Shown: in pieces, positions 1 to 8,503 of the stretch | Position numbering within the stretch: position 1 is the stretch's first letter | Layout of the letters: every line of letters begins with the position of its first letter | NCBI GenBank assembly: GCA_902477075.1 | Contig: CABSFU010000001.1 | Span: 62,001 to 126,000 of the forward strand | Source: UMGS1498 sp900552335 | GTDB taxonomy: Bacteria; Bacillota_I; Bacilli_A; RF39; UBA660 | DNA length: 64,000 nt | Reading direction: 5' to 3' | Translations under genes and position numbers: made by a program | The notes under the pieces: model-generated | What the model was told of the DNA's origin: nothing | The model's input: the letters and a program-made list of their open reading frames with translations, nothing else | The model's database searches: none

Positions 1-147
1 AAAACGAGCAATATTACTTGGAAATAAACCAATTGGTCTTCCTCCACTTCTTACAATCCATTCTACGATTGGAGTTAATACCTCATATATATAATCTCCA
101 TCTTTATCTGTATATGGCCATTCGACTATTCCTATAATTGGTTTCAT
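1..147 (-). CDS. Class-I glutamine amidotransferase-like (peptidase C26) protein, N-terminus only
   Basis: Only the first 49 codons are present; the gene runs off the left edge. The N-terminus starts MKPIIGIVEW, continues with an acidic stretch (DKDGDY) and then PIVEWIVRSGGRPIGLFP. This is the opening beta-strand/helix pattern of gamma-glutamyl-gamma-aminobutyrate hydrolase-like glutamine amidotransferases. The catalytic Cys-His-Glu lie outside the window, so activity cannot be judged. The start at 147 is supported by an AGGAG ribosome-binding site just upstream. The gene follows ksgA on the same strand after 39 bases and may share its transcript. Confidence 0.65.
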   Translation of the reverse strand, partial: MKPIIGIVEWPYTDKDGDYIYEVLTPIVEWIVRSGGRPIGLFPSNIARF

Positions 148-186
148 TTCATCACTCCTAATGGGGTATATAATATAAGAGAAATA

Positions 187-1020
187 TTATTTTGTCAAAT
201 TATTTGCTATTTCAACAAATGTTTCTATTGTTATCTGTTCAGCTCTGGTACTTAAATCTTGATGATGTTTTTTTAAAACTTCTTCTATTTTATTTAAATC
301 ATAATTTTTTAAATTATTTCTAATTGTTTTTCTTTTTTGTGTAAAACTGTCTCTAATTAATTTAAAAAATAGTTGTTCATCTATTAAGCGATACCTATTT
401 TCTTTTTTTGTAAATTCTACTACAATGCTATCTACATTTGGTTTTGGAAGAAAAATATTTTTACTAATATCCATTAATTTTTTTACACCAAAATAATAAT
501 TTAGATATATGGATAATGAATTATAATCTTTCGATCCAGGTTGAGCCTTAAAGCGATCACCAACTTCTTTTTGAACCATTACTACCATTTTATCTACATT
601 TAAGTTTTCTTCTATTACATGAATAATGATTGGTGTTGTAATGTAGTAGGGTAGATTAGCTACTATATATAACTTTTTATAATTGTATTTTTTAATATCT
701 TTTACAACGTCTGCTTGTAAGAAATCTTGATAAATAATTTCTACATTATTAGTATTTTTTAAATTTTCATTTAGTATTTCTTTTAATGTTGTGTCAATTT
801 CATAACACAATACATTTTTTGAAAATTCCGCTAATTTTGATGTTAAAGAGCCAGCTCCTGGGCCTATCTCTATTACTAATGTATCTTTATCAATTCCAGA
901 TTTTGTAACAATTGATGATATTATATTTTCATCTATAATAAAATTTTGTCCAAACTTTTTTTTGAAATTAAAGTTGTTTTTTTCTAATATTTCATTCATT
1001 TTTTTTGGTGAATATTCCAT
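187..1020 (-). CDS. rsmA: 16S rRNA (adenine1518-N6/adenine1519-N6)-dimethyltransferase
   Basis: KsgA/RsmA dimethylates two adjacent adenines in the 3' terminal hairpin of 16S rRNA during small-subunit maturation, using S-adenosylmethionine. The protein (277 aa) has KKFGQNFI near the N-terminus, the SAM motif VIEIGPGAGSLT, and the catalytic NLPYY motif typical of N6-adenine methyltransferases. The reading frame is open up to 1089. However, a TTGTAA-17-TATACT promoter lies inside that extension and would start the RNA near 1032, so the ATG at 1020, preceded by GGAAGTGAT, is chosen. Here it sits near ftsH and tilS; the RNase M5 gene often found beside it is not visible. Confidence 0.95.
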   Translation of the reverse strand: MEYSPKKMNEILEKNNFNFKKKFGQNFIIDENIISSIVTKSGIDKDTLVIEIGPGAGSLTSKLAEFSKNVLCYEIDTTLKEILNENLKNTNNVEIIYQDFLQADVVKDIKKYNYKKLYIVANLPYYITTPIIIHVIEENLNVDKMVVMVQKEVGDRFKAQPGSKDYNSLSIYLNYYFGVKKLMDISKNIFLPKPNVDSIVVEFTKKENRYRLIDEQLFFKLIRDSFTQKRKTIRNNLKNYDLNKIEEVLKKHHQDLSTRAEQITIETFVEIANNLTK

Positions 1021-1038
1021 AGTATCACTTCCAAGAAG

Positions 1039-1067
1039 AGTATAGCAAAAACCATATATTTTTACAA
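1039..1067 (-). promoter_or_regulatory. Sigma-A-type promoter of rsmA
   Basis: On the minus strand TTGTAA (1062-1067) and TATACT (1039-1044) are separated by 17 bases and lie about 20 bases before the chosen start. The element fixes the rsmA start codon at 1020. Confidence 0.65.
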
Positions 1068-1191
1068 GAAAAAAATATTCTAATACCACAGAAGGTTGTT
1101 AAAAATCGATATTCAAAGAACATAATTAATATAAGTTCATTAGATATATTCTTTTTTATTTATATATGGTTGATTATATGGTTGATTTATT

Positions 1192-1220
1192 TTTTATAAT
1201 GACTTCTAATCATTATAAAA
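1192..1220. repeat. Perfect 11-bp inverted repeat between rsmA and ftsH
   Basis: TTTTATAATGA (1192-1202) and TCATTATAAAA (1210-1220) form a perfect palindrome with a 7-base spacer. No run of U follows on either strand, so it is not a classical terminator. It could be a secondary hairpin behind the ftsH terminator or a protein-binding site; the function is unknown. Confidence 0.55.
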
Positions 1221-1256
1221 ACAAAAAGAACTATATTTTGCTTTCTAGTTCTTTTA
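1213..1256 (-). terminator. Intrinsic terminator of the tilS-ftsH unit
   Basis: On the minus strand the last ftsH codons form AAAAGAACTA, a short loop and TAGTTCTTTT, followed by GTTTTTAT. The stop codon is part of the 3' arm of the hairpin. Confidence 0.65.
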
Positions 1257-3222
1257 TTAATTCTTCTTTATTCATTTTTGAATAGTTTTTAATTTCTTTT
1301 TCTTTGGCTAATTCTTTTAACTCTGCTAAAGTTAAATCAGATAAGCTAGCTTCTTTGAAATCACTGCCATCTACTTCATTATCTTCATCTGGCATTACAC
1401 CATTTGCTACTAAATATTCAATTTGTTCTTTTGTAATAGTTTCATGTTCTAATAAAGCATTAGCTATTAAATTTAATAAGTCTCTATTTTCATGAATTGT
1501 CTTCTTTGTTATTTCATAGCATTCATTAATAATTTTTCTTTGTTCTTGATCAATTTCAAAAGCTACTTGACCAGAAAAATTACGACTCTTATTATAATCT
1601 CTTCCTAAGAAAACACTACCTTCTTGTTGTTCATATTGCATAGGTCCTAAATCACTCATACCATATTCAGTAACCATTGCACGAGCAATTTTAGTAGCTT
1701 TTTCAAAGTCATTTTGTGCTCCTGTTGTAATTTCATTAAATACTTCTTCTTCTGCTACACGTCCACCTAATAAACCGCTTATTCTTTGCAATAATTCTTT
1801 TTTTGTTGCTAAATAGTTTTCTTCTTTTGGAAGCATTAAATTGTAACCACCAGCTGCTCCACGAGGAATAATTGTAATTTTTTGAACCTCGTTTGCGCCA
1901 TCTAATTTAAGTCCCATAACAGCATGACCAGCTTCATGAAAAGCAACTACTTTTTTTTCATGTTCTGTATATTTATGACTAACTTTAGCTGGACCCATTA
2001 AAACCCTATCATGTGCCTCATCAATTTCAGCCATTGTAATCATATTTTTTCCACGTCTAACAGCAAGTAGGGCAGCCTCATTTAATAAATTTTCTAGATC
2101 TGCTCCTGATAAACCAACTGTTCTTTTTGCAATATTAGTTAAATTAACACCTTTAGAAAATATCTTATTTCTTGCATGAACTGCTAAAATTTCTTCTCTT
2201 CCTTTTACATCAGGCAAATCAACTGTAACTTGTCGATCAAATCTTCCTGGACGAAGTAGGGCAGGATCTAGTACATCTGGTCTATTTGTTGCTGCAATAA
2301 TAATAATACCTTCATTTGCTCCAAAACCATCCATTTCTGTTAACAATTGATTTAAAGTTTGTTCTCTTTCATCGTGGCCACCACCTAGTCCAGCACCACG
2401 TTGACGACCAACTGCATCTATTTCATCAATAAAAATTAAACAAGGAGCATTATGTTTTGCTTGTTTAAACATATCTCTAACACGGCTAGCACCGACACCT
2501 ACAAAAAGTTCAACAAAGTCAGAACCACTAATATAATAGAATGGAACATTTGCTTCTCCAGCCACTGCTCGCGCTAATAAAGTCTTACCTGTTCCTGGAG
2601 GACCTTGTAGTAAAACACCTTTTGGAATACGAGCACCTAATTTAGTAAATTTTTTAGGATTTTTAAGGAAATCAATTAGTTCTTGAACTTCTTCTTTTTC
2701 TTCTGTTAATCCAGCTACATCTTTAAATGTTACCTTTTTAGTATCTTCATTTAAACGAGCTCTACTTTTCCCAAAATCCATAGATTTATTGGCATTTCCC
2801 ATTTGTCTTGAAATGAAGAAAAAACCTGCACCTACTAAAATAATTAGTGGTAATACATTGATTACAAATAACAATAGAGTAGAAGAGGCTGGGTCTGTCG
2901 TTGCATCCATTTTAAATTGATACTCTTTTTGTCCATTTAATAATTGAGCCATTACTTCCTCTGCTAATGGAGCTGTTACAGAAAAACTCTCATTTTTAGC
3001 ATAGTCTTTCATAGTACCTTTAATTTGATAAACATTTGCGTTTGTTAATGGGGTAATTACAATTTCATTAACGTTTGAATTATTCATGGCACTTAAAAAT
3101 TCATCATAACTTAATTCATTTACTTTAGTACCACCAAGGTTTAAAGCAAATAGCATAGTTGCCATAAATAAAAACATAAATATATAAGGAACGAATCCTT
3201 TTTTTACTGCTTTTTTATTCAT
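1231..3222 (-). CDS. ftsH: ATP-dependent membrane zinc metalloprotease FtsH with an extra C-terminal tail
   Basis: FtsH is a hexameric membrane AAA+ protease that degrades misfolded membrane proteins and regulators. The protein (663 aa) shows two N-terminal membrane segments (about 11-29 and 113-137) flanking an extracytoplasmic domain. Next come Walker A GPPGTGKT, Walker B LIFIDEID, the second region of homology around NRPDVLDPALLRPGR, and the zinc site HEAGH. After the protease domain a short tail contains LTLAELKELAKEKEI and ends KEELIKELESKI, which resembles a SAP/Rho-N-like helical fold. It follows tilS after 14 bases; the hpt gene often found between them is absent. The start is preceded by GAAGGGAG. 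Confidence 0.96.
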   Translation of the reverse strand: MNKKAVKKGFVPYIFMFLFMATMLFALNLGGTKVNELSYDEFLSAMNNSNVNEIVITPLTNANVYQIKGTMKDYAKNESFSVTAPLAEEVMAQLLNGQKEYQFKMDATTDPASSTLLLFVINVLPLIILVGAGFFFISRQMGNANKSMDFGKSRARLNEDTKKVTFKDVAGLTEEKEEVQELIDFLKNPKKFTKLGARIPKGVLLQGPPGTGKTLLARAVAGEANVPFYYISGSDFVELFVGVGASRVRDMFKQAKHNAPCLIFIDEIDAVGRQRGAGLGGGHDEREQTLNQLLTEMDGFGANEGIIIIAATNRPDVLDPALLRPGRFDRQVTVDLPDVKGREEILAVHARNKIFSKGVNLTNIAKRTVGLSGADLENLLNEAALLAVRRGKNMITMAEIDEAHDRVLMGPAKVSHKYTEHEKKVVAFHEAGHAVMGLKLDGANEVQKITIIPRGAAGGYNLMLPKEENYLATKKELLQRISGLLGGRVAEEEVFNEITTGAQNDFEKATKIARAMVTEYGMSDLGPMQYEQQEGSVFLGRDYNKSRNFSGQVAFEIDQEQRKIINECYEITKKTIHENRDLLNLIANALLEHETITKEQIEYLVANGVMPDEDNEVDGSDFKEASLSDLTLAELKELAKEKEIKNYSKMNKEELIKELESKI

Positions 3223-3236
3223 AGATTTCTCCCTTC

Positions 3237-4565
3237 TTAATAGTACCTAAGTATTATATCATACTTTTCTTCTTTTTGTTTGTCAAATTTTGATTTTTTT
3301 AATCCCGGAAGCCATACAATGGTATTATTGGAATCCACTACAATTGGCCAACTATCTCTTTCTGAAACTGGAATTTTTTCATTGATAAAAATATCGTTTA
3401 TTTTTTTGCTTCCTAGCATTCCTTTTATCGTCATTTTATCTCCATCCATACGAGTTCTAACTCTTAGTGGAAACTTAATCTCATCTTTGGATAATCGACA
3501 TATGTTATTACTACTATCTTTACTATTTTGAATTACTTCAATATTTTTACCATTTGGTAAATTCACATAATCTATAATTTCAATTTCGTATTCTTTATTC
3601 TTAATTACTTCTTGTATAAAGGTTAAATTGTTATAACTTTTAACTGCTTTTAAATTATTTGGCAAATAGATATAGGCATTTGGTTTTTTCGATTCAATTA
3701 AATCATATAGTAATTCAGCATGATGATCCGTAATTAACATTAAATCATCTTGATAAGTTTGTTCTAAAAAATAATAAATTACTTTCATTTGTATTACTTT
3801 TTCTAATTTATTAAATTCTTCTATATTTAAAATATTTTGAGGTAATACTGTTGGAATAATTTTTCTTACTTGCCTATCAATATATTCATTGTATTCTAGC
3901 AATGTTTTACTGAATTTATAAAATTTTTGATGAACATTTTTATCTTCTTTTTTAAATTCTGGAACAATATATTTTCGGAAACGATTTCTAGTATAAACAT
4001 CTTTACTGTTAGAAGAATCTATTGCATAATTAATTTTATTCTTTTTATTATATTCTAGAATTTCCGCTTTTGTAACATGAATTAATGGTCTTAAAATGGT
4101 ATATCCATCCATTTCCACTTTTTCTGAAAAACCACTATATCCCCTTAAAGTAGAACCACGAACAATACGCATTAAAATGGTTTCCATTAAATCGTCCCCA
4201 TGGTGTGCTGTTAATAAGTATTTAGCATGATATTTTTTTACAATTTGTTCGAAATAATGATATCTTTTACTTCTTGCTTCATTATGAAAATTGTCATCAC
4301 CATAATCATCTATTATCATTCCTTTAAATACAACACCATTATTTTTGCAATATTTTTTTACCATTTCTTGTTCTTCACTTTGTCCTGGTCTTCCTGTATT
4401 ATGATTTACTTGTGCACATATTACCTCAATATCAATTGCTTTTTTGATCTGGATCATTAAATGTAACAAAGCCATAGAATCAGGGCCACCGCTTACACCA
4501 ACTACGATAGCATCTCCATATTTAATTTGTGCGTCATTCATTAAAAAATCATATACCTTATCCAT
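3237..4565 (-). CDS. tilS: tRNA(Ile)-lysidine synthase
   Basis: TilS attaches lysine to the wobble cytidine of tRNA-Ile(CAU) so that it reads AUA, an essential step in AU-rich genomes. The protein (442 aa) has the PP-loop VSGGPDSMALL near residue 25, the HHGDD motif of the N-type ATP pyrophosphatase domain, and a C-terminal TilS domain (RMDGDKMTIKG). Start at 4565: the ATG follows AGAGGTG and lies downstream of a TTGCTT-17-TAAAAT promoter, so an upstream in-frame start is unlikely. It forms an operon with ftsH. Confidence 0.95.
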   Translation of the reverse strand: MDKVYDFLMNDAQIKYGDAIVVGVSGGPDSMALLHLMIQIKKAIDIEVICAQVNHNTGRPGQSEEQEMVKKYCKNNGVVFKGMIIDDYGDDNFHNEARSKRYHYFEQIVKKYHAKYLLTAHHGDDLMETILMRIVRGSTLRGYSGFSEKVEMDGYTILRPLIHVTKAEILEYNKKNKINYAIDSSNSKDVYTRNRFRKYIVPEFKKEDKNVHQKFYKFSKTLLEYNEYIDRQVRKIIPTVLPQNILNIEEFNKLEKVIQMKVIYYFLEQTYQDDLMLITDHHAELLYDLIESKKPNAYIYLPNNLKAVKSYNNLTFIQEVIKNKEYEIEIIDYVNLPNGKNIEVIQNSKDSSNNICRLSKDEIKFPLRVRTRMDGDKMTIKGMLGSKKINDIFINEKIPVSERDSWPIVVDSNNTIVWLPGLKKSKFDKQKEEKYDIILRYY

Positions 4566-4584
4566 ATTTACACCTCTGGTATCT

Positions 4585-4613
4585 ATTTTATAATAATACA
4601 AATTTTTAAGCAA
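4585..4613 (-). promoter_or_regulatory. Sigma-A-type promoter of tilS-ftsH
   Basis: Minus-strand TTGCTT (4608-4613), a 17-base spacer and TAAAAT (4585-4590), placed about 20 bases before the tilS start. Confidence 0.55.
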
Positions 4614-4647
4614 GTAATTAGTTGAACTATTTTATTTACTATGTTAG

Positions 4648-4653
4648 TATAAT
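4648..4653 (+). promoter_or_regulatory. -10 element of gmk
   Basis: A consensus TATAAT lies 15 bases before the gmk start. The nearest TTGAAC is 20 bases upstream, too far for a good -35, so only the -10 is called. The transcript leader would be very short, starting almost at the RBS. Confidence 0.4.
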
Positions 4654-4668
4654 GGAAAGAGGGATTTT

Positions 4669-5331
4669 ATGAAAATTATTAAACAAAAACAAAAAGGAAT
4701 TTTAACCGTTATTAGTGGTCCTAGTGGAGCTGGTAAAGATAGTATTGTAAATGAAGTAGTGAAAAGAAAAAATATGAATGTTTGGGTTTCTATTTCTATG
4801 ACATCTAGAGAACCAAGAGGGACTGAACAAAATGGAAAAGAATATTTTTTTGTTACAAAAATGCAATTTGAAGACCACATTAAAAAGGATGATTTTTTGG
4901 AGTATGCAGAATATAATGGAAATTATTATGGTACACCTAAAAGCAAAATTAATGAGTATTTAAATCAAGGTATTGATGTTATTTTAATTATTGAAATTAA
5001 AGGTGCTTTACAAATCAAAAATTTAATACCAGAGGCTTTATTCATCTTTATTATGCCTCCTTCTATGAGAGAATTAAAGGAAAGATTAATCAATAGGGGA
5101 ACAGATAGTGAGGAAAAGATTATTTCTAGATTTAAAACTGCTTATCAAGAGATTAATGAAGTTACAAAGTACAACTATGTTGTTGTAAATGATAATTTAG
5201 AAAAAGCTGTTGAAAAAGTAGAAGCCATTTTATTGGCCGAAAAGTGTAGAGTAGATAGAATAGAAGAAATATTTTTAAATAATAAAGAAGAATTGATTCA
5301 TGAAAATTTGTTAGATAACAAAATTTTTTAA
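4669..5331 (+). CDS. gmk: Guanylate kinase
   Basis: GMP kinase converts GMP to GDP in purine nucleotide synthesis. The protein (220 aa, slightly longer than the usual ~205) has the P-loop SGPSGAGKDS, the GMP-binding SMTSREPRGTE, and the EYFFV and FLEYAEYNGNYYGTP segments of the family. The P-loop has Asp where Lys-Ser/Thr is usual (GAGKDS), as in many Gmk proteins. It is the only plus-strand gene in this part of the left arm, divergent from tilS, with AGAGGG as ribosome-binding site and its own strong terminator. Confidence 0.94.
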   Translation: MKIIKQKQKGILTVISGPSGAGKDSIVNEVVKRKNMNVWVSISMTSREPRGTEQNGKEYFFVTKMQFEDHIKKDDFLEYAEYNGNYYGTPKSKINEYLNQGIDVILIIEIKGALQIKNLIPEALFIFIMPPSMRELKERLINRGTDSEEKIISRFKTAYQEINEVTKYNYVVVNDNLEKAVEKVEAILLAEKCRVDRIEEIFLNNKEELIHENLLDNKIF

Positions 5332-5350
5332 AATAACTAATAATAACATA

Positions 5351-5390
5351 TAAAAATCTACACGTCTTTTATTTCGTGTAGATTTTTTTT
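5351..5390. terminator. Strong terminator between gmk and the convergent HExxH gene
   Basis: AAAATCTACACG, loop TCTTTTATTT, CGTGTAGATTTTTTTT. A 12-bp stem flanked by A and T runs, so it can act for both gmk (plus) and the operon ending at 5413 (minus). Confidence 0.85.
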
Positions 5391-5412
5391 AAACTAATTT
5401 TTCCATTTTTTA

Positions 5413-6456
5413 TTATTTTTGTTTTTCATTTTCTTTGTCCATGAATTCTTGATTTAATTGTTCATAAATGGGATTTAAATAATTTTGAGTTCCTTTATTA
5501 GTCCAGAAATTATGTTTTTTTTGATACAGTATGTTTTCCATTACTTTTACTGAATTCATTTTTGTATCCATTATTTTTTTCATAATTTCAAAACTTTGTT
5601 TGTCATTATTTTCTTTGATTTGATTGGCATATTTTATAGCTCTTAATAACATTCTTTTTTCATTATCATTTAAACTATGAATCTCTATATTACTTAAAAA
5701 AGCAGAACTAATCATAATAATATTTTGACTAATCTCATCTAGAGATTGAAAGTAAGCATTTTGAAATATCTCTTTATATGATTTCATTTCTCCTGATTCA
5801 TTATAAATTTCTTTTAACCAACTATTTGGATAAAATTCTTTAAACCATTCTTCGTTATGTTCTGTTAATAACAAACTATTTAATGAGTTAAACATGTACA
5901 GAGGATTATATCCGCTTAAATAATTATTATATACTTGCAATCTTAATTCATATTCTTTTTTTTGTTTTTCTGATAAAATATTATATTTTTTTAAATAATC
6001 CATAGCACTTTTATATCCATATTGCGAAGCATCTATTTCAATGAAAAAAATATCATGATGTTTTTGATACAATCTTTTTTTACTAGAAAGTACTATAGTT
6101 TCTATATTCCAAAGAAATCCTATATAATTGTTAGCATATGATTGATAACCATGGCGACATTCGTGAAAAAGAAGCTTAGCTAAAGCATTTTTTTGATATA
6201 TTTTATTTCTAAGTAAAACTACTATTTTATCTTCATAGGCATTATAATAACCATATACTCTTTTAAAATTCATTAGTGCCTTTACTAAAAATAATGACTT
6301 TTTTTGAAGAGATATTTTCTTTTGCAATGCTTCAACATTTAAATAATCTATAATTGTATAACTATTGGTATTCATATTTATATGATATTTTTTACTTTCA
6401 GAAATTGTGATTTCTTCAATCATACTTTTTAATTGACTTACTACTTGATTTTTCAT
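5413..6456 (-). CDS. Putative HExxH zinc metallopeptidase-like protein of unknown family
   Basis: A 347-aa protein that I do not recognise as a named family. Around residue 118 it carries LLFHECRHGYQ, an HExxH signature, followed about 45 residues later by FIEIDASQYGYK. That spacing resembles the third zinc ligand in ImmA/IrrE-type and other gluzincin-like peptidases. No signal peptide or membrane segment is visible, so it is probably cytoplasmic. It is the last gene of a minus-strand cluster (AGCS symporter, ung, this gene), 5 bases after ung. Function unknown; peptidase activity is inferred from the motif only. Confidence 0.6.
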   Translation of the reverse strand: MKNQVVSQLKSMIEEITISESKKYHINMNTNSYTIIDYLNVEALQKKISLQKKSLFLVKALMNFKRVYGYYNAYEDKIVVLLRNKIYQKNALAKLLFHECRHGYQSYANNYIGFLWNIETIVLSSKKRLYQKHHDIFFIEIDASQYGYKSAMDYLKKYNILSEKQKKEYELRLQVYNNYLSGYNPLYMFNSLNSLLLTEHNEEWFKEFYPNSWLKEIYNESGEMKSYKEIFQNAYFQSLDEISQNIIMISSAFLSNIEIHSLNDNEKRMLLRAIKYANQIKENNDKQSFEIMKKIMDTKMNSVKVMENILYQKKHNFWTNKGTQNYLNPIYEQLNQEFMDKENEKQK

Positions 6457-6461
6457 TTATT

Positions 6462-7112
6462 TTACCAATTTATTTTACTCATACCATTTTTTTCTAAAAA
6501 TTGATTTGCTTTTGAAAAAGGTTTACTTCCAAAAAATCCTCTAGAAGCAGATAGGGGAGATGGGTGAACACTTTCTAAAATCAAATGATTTTTATTTTGA
6601 ATTAATTCTTTTTTACTTCGTGCATAACTTCCCCAAAGAATAAATACCATTGGCTTTTCCCTTTCTCCTAATTTTTTAATAATATTGTCTGTAAATATTT
6701 CCCATCCTTTATCTTTATGAGAAAGAGGGGTATCTTTTACAACAGTCATAATAGAATTTAATAATAACACTCCTTGCTTCGCCCAATCAGTTAAATCAGT
6801 TTGCGTACGAACAACACCAATATCATCTTTTAACTCTTTAAAAATATTTCTTAAACTTGGAGGCATAGGAATACCCTCTCTAACAGAGAAAGACAACCCA
6901 TGAGCTTCTTTATCACCATGATAGGGATCTTGACCTAATATTACCACTTTTACATCATCATAATCTGTATATCGTAAAGCATTAAAAATATCTTTATATT
7001 CTGGATAAATCGTTTTATGTCTATATTCATTTTTGACAAAAACTCCCAATTTTTCAAAATATGGACTTTCAAATTCATCTTTTAAAACGACATCCCATTT
7101 TTTGTTAATCAT
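6462..7112 (-). CDS. ung: Family 1 uracil-DNA glycosylase
   Basis: Ung removes uracil from DNA by hydrolysing the N-glycosidic bond, starting base-excision repair. The protein (216 aa) has the catalytic VVILGQDPYHG near residue 60, PSLRNIFKEL, GVLLLNSI, and the leucine-loop motif HPSPLSASRGFFG near the C-terminus, all typical of family 1. It lies 21 bases downstream of the AGCS transporter gene and 5 bases before the HExxH gene. Confidence 0.96.
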   Translation of the reverse strand: MINKKWDVVLKDEFESPYFEKLGVFVKNEYRHKTIYPEYKDIFNALRYTDYDDVKVVILGQDPYHGDKEAHGLSFSVREGIPMPPSLRNIFKELKDDIGVVRTQTDLTDWAKQGVLLLNSIMTVVKDTPLSHKDKGWEIFTDNIIKKLGEREKPMVFILWGSYARSKKELIQNKNHLILESVHPSPLSASRGFFGSKPFSKANQFLEKNGMSKINW

Positions 7113-7133
7113 ACTACCACCATAAATATTTTA

Positions 7134-8429
7134 CTATTTTTTATGATTTTCAACAATAGTTACTTCTAAAATATCTTTTTTTAACTTCAAAATAGAGAAA
7201 GTATTAATAATGGTTAATAAAGCAACTAGTATATCCACAACATTCCATAGTAGTGTAGGAGAAGTAATACAACCTATATAAACAATTACCATCGTAATTA
7301 CTTTTAATAGAAACAATTTAATATTATTTGTATTTTTATCTAGATATTTATAAGATGATTCACCATAGTAATATCCCGTTAAAATAGTAGAAAAAGCAAA
7401 GAAAAAAATAGAAATTACAACAATATAATGACCATATTTAGGAATATGATATAAAAAAGAAGATTCTATGATTTCAATTCCATTTAAAGAAGAAAAATCT
7501 AAATCAATGTAATTACTAGAAAGAACAATAAAGGCAGTGATTGTACAAATGATAAAACTAGTTAAATAAACACCCAAAACTTGCATATTTGCGAGAGATA
7601 GGGAAGAATCATTATTAGAAACACTTGCTGCTATACTACTGGTTCCAAGACCTGCTTCCGTAGCAAATACTCCTCTTTGAATACCAACAATAAAAGTTGT
7701 TAAAAAACCTGTTATAAATGGTTTAAAATAAAATGCTGAACTCAAAATTAATTTCATAATTTCAGGAATTTGATTCATATTTTTAAATAAAATAAATAAT
7801 CCTGATAGTAAATAAATAAACATCATAACAGGAACTATTTTAGAAGAAACTTTCGCTATTTCTTTGATACCATTCAAAATCATCGTAAAAGATAAAATTA
7901 CTAATATAACACCTATTATACTAGGAGAAAGTGCAAAAATTTCCCTAATAGAAACGGTAATTGTATTTGTTTGAATACTAATAAATCCACCAATGTAACT
8001 TATGATAATTAAAATAGCATATAATCCCCCTAATTTCGGATAACAAAGGCCTTTTTTTATATAATAACTTGGTCCACCTTTATACAAATCTCCATCTTTT
8101 TCTTTATAAAGAGTTCCTAAGATTGTTTCTGAATAACAAAGTACAGCAGAAAGAATAGTCATTATCCATATCCAAAAAATACTACCTGGTCCACCTATAT
8201 AAATAGCAAGGGCTATTCCAGCTATACTACCAATACCAATTTTTCCAGCAAGCGACATCATAAATACAGAAAAATTAGATAATCCTTTTTTTTCTTTAGA
8301 ATGAAAACTAAAAAGAATTTTTTTTAAATTAAACTGTGGAAATCTCAAATAAAATGTCAAATATACACTGGTTACAATGATAAAAGATGTTGCTACTGCC
8401 CACAATATACTGTTAATATGTTGAAACAT
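7134..8429 (-). CDS. Alanine/glycine:cation symporter (AGCS) family transporter
   Basis: An integral membrane protein (431 aa) with about 10-11 hydrophobic segments. The family signature is visible in SLAGKIGIGSIAGIALAIYIGGP near residues 59-82 and in GVFATEAGLGTSSIAASV in the middle. Family members import alanine or glycine with Na+ or H+; the substrate here is not determined. It is somewhat shorter than typical members (about 450-490 aa). It starts 70 bases after noc, separated by a terminator, with GGTGAT before the ATG. Confidence 0.88.
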   Translation of the reverse strand: MFQHINSILWAVATSFIIVTSVYLTFYLRFPQFNLKKILFSFHSKEKKGLSNFSVFMMSLAGKIGIGSIAGIALAIYIGGPGSIFWIWIMTILSAVLCYSETILGTLYKEKDGDLYKGGPSYYIKKGLCYPKLGGLYAILIIISYIGGFISIQTNTITVSIREIFALSPSIIGVILVILSFTMILNGIKEIAKVSSKIVPVMMFIYLLSGLFILFKNMNQIPEIMKLILSSAFYFKPFITGFLTTFIVGIQRGVFATEAGLGTSSIAASVSNNDSSLSLANMQVLGVYLTSFIICTITAFIVLSSNYIDLDFSSLNGIEIIESSFLYHIPKYGHYIVVISIFFFAFSTILTGYYYGESSYKYLDKNTNNIKLFLLKVITMVIVYIGCITSPTLLWNVVDILVALLTIINTFSILKLKKDILEVTIVENHKK

Positions 8430-8473
8430 GGTATCACCACTACCATTATATGGTGGAAAAGTTAAAAATTATG

Positions 8474-8503
8474 TAAAAAAAAAGAAATATACACATTTCT
8501 ATT
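8474..8503 (-). terminator. Terminator of noc
   Basis: Minus-strand AGAAAT, a 6-base loop, ATTTCT and a run of 9 U. The stem overlaps the noc stop codon (8499-8501). Confidence 0.7.

Noticed and set aside
1021..1089. Longer N-terminus for rsmA starting at 1089
   Set aside because: A good promoter lies within the extension and the added residues are hydrophobic and unlike KsgA.
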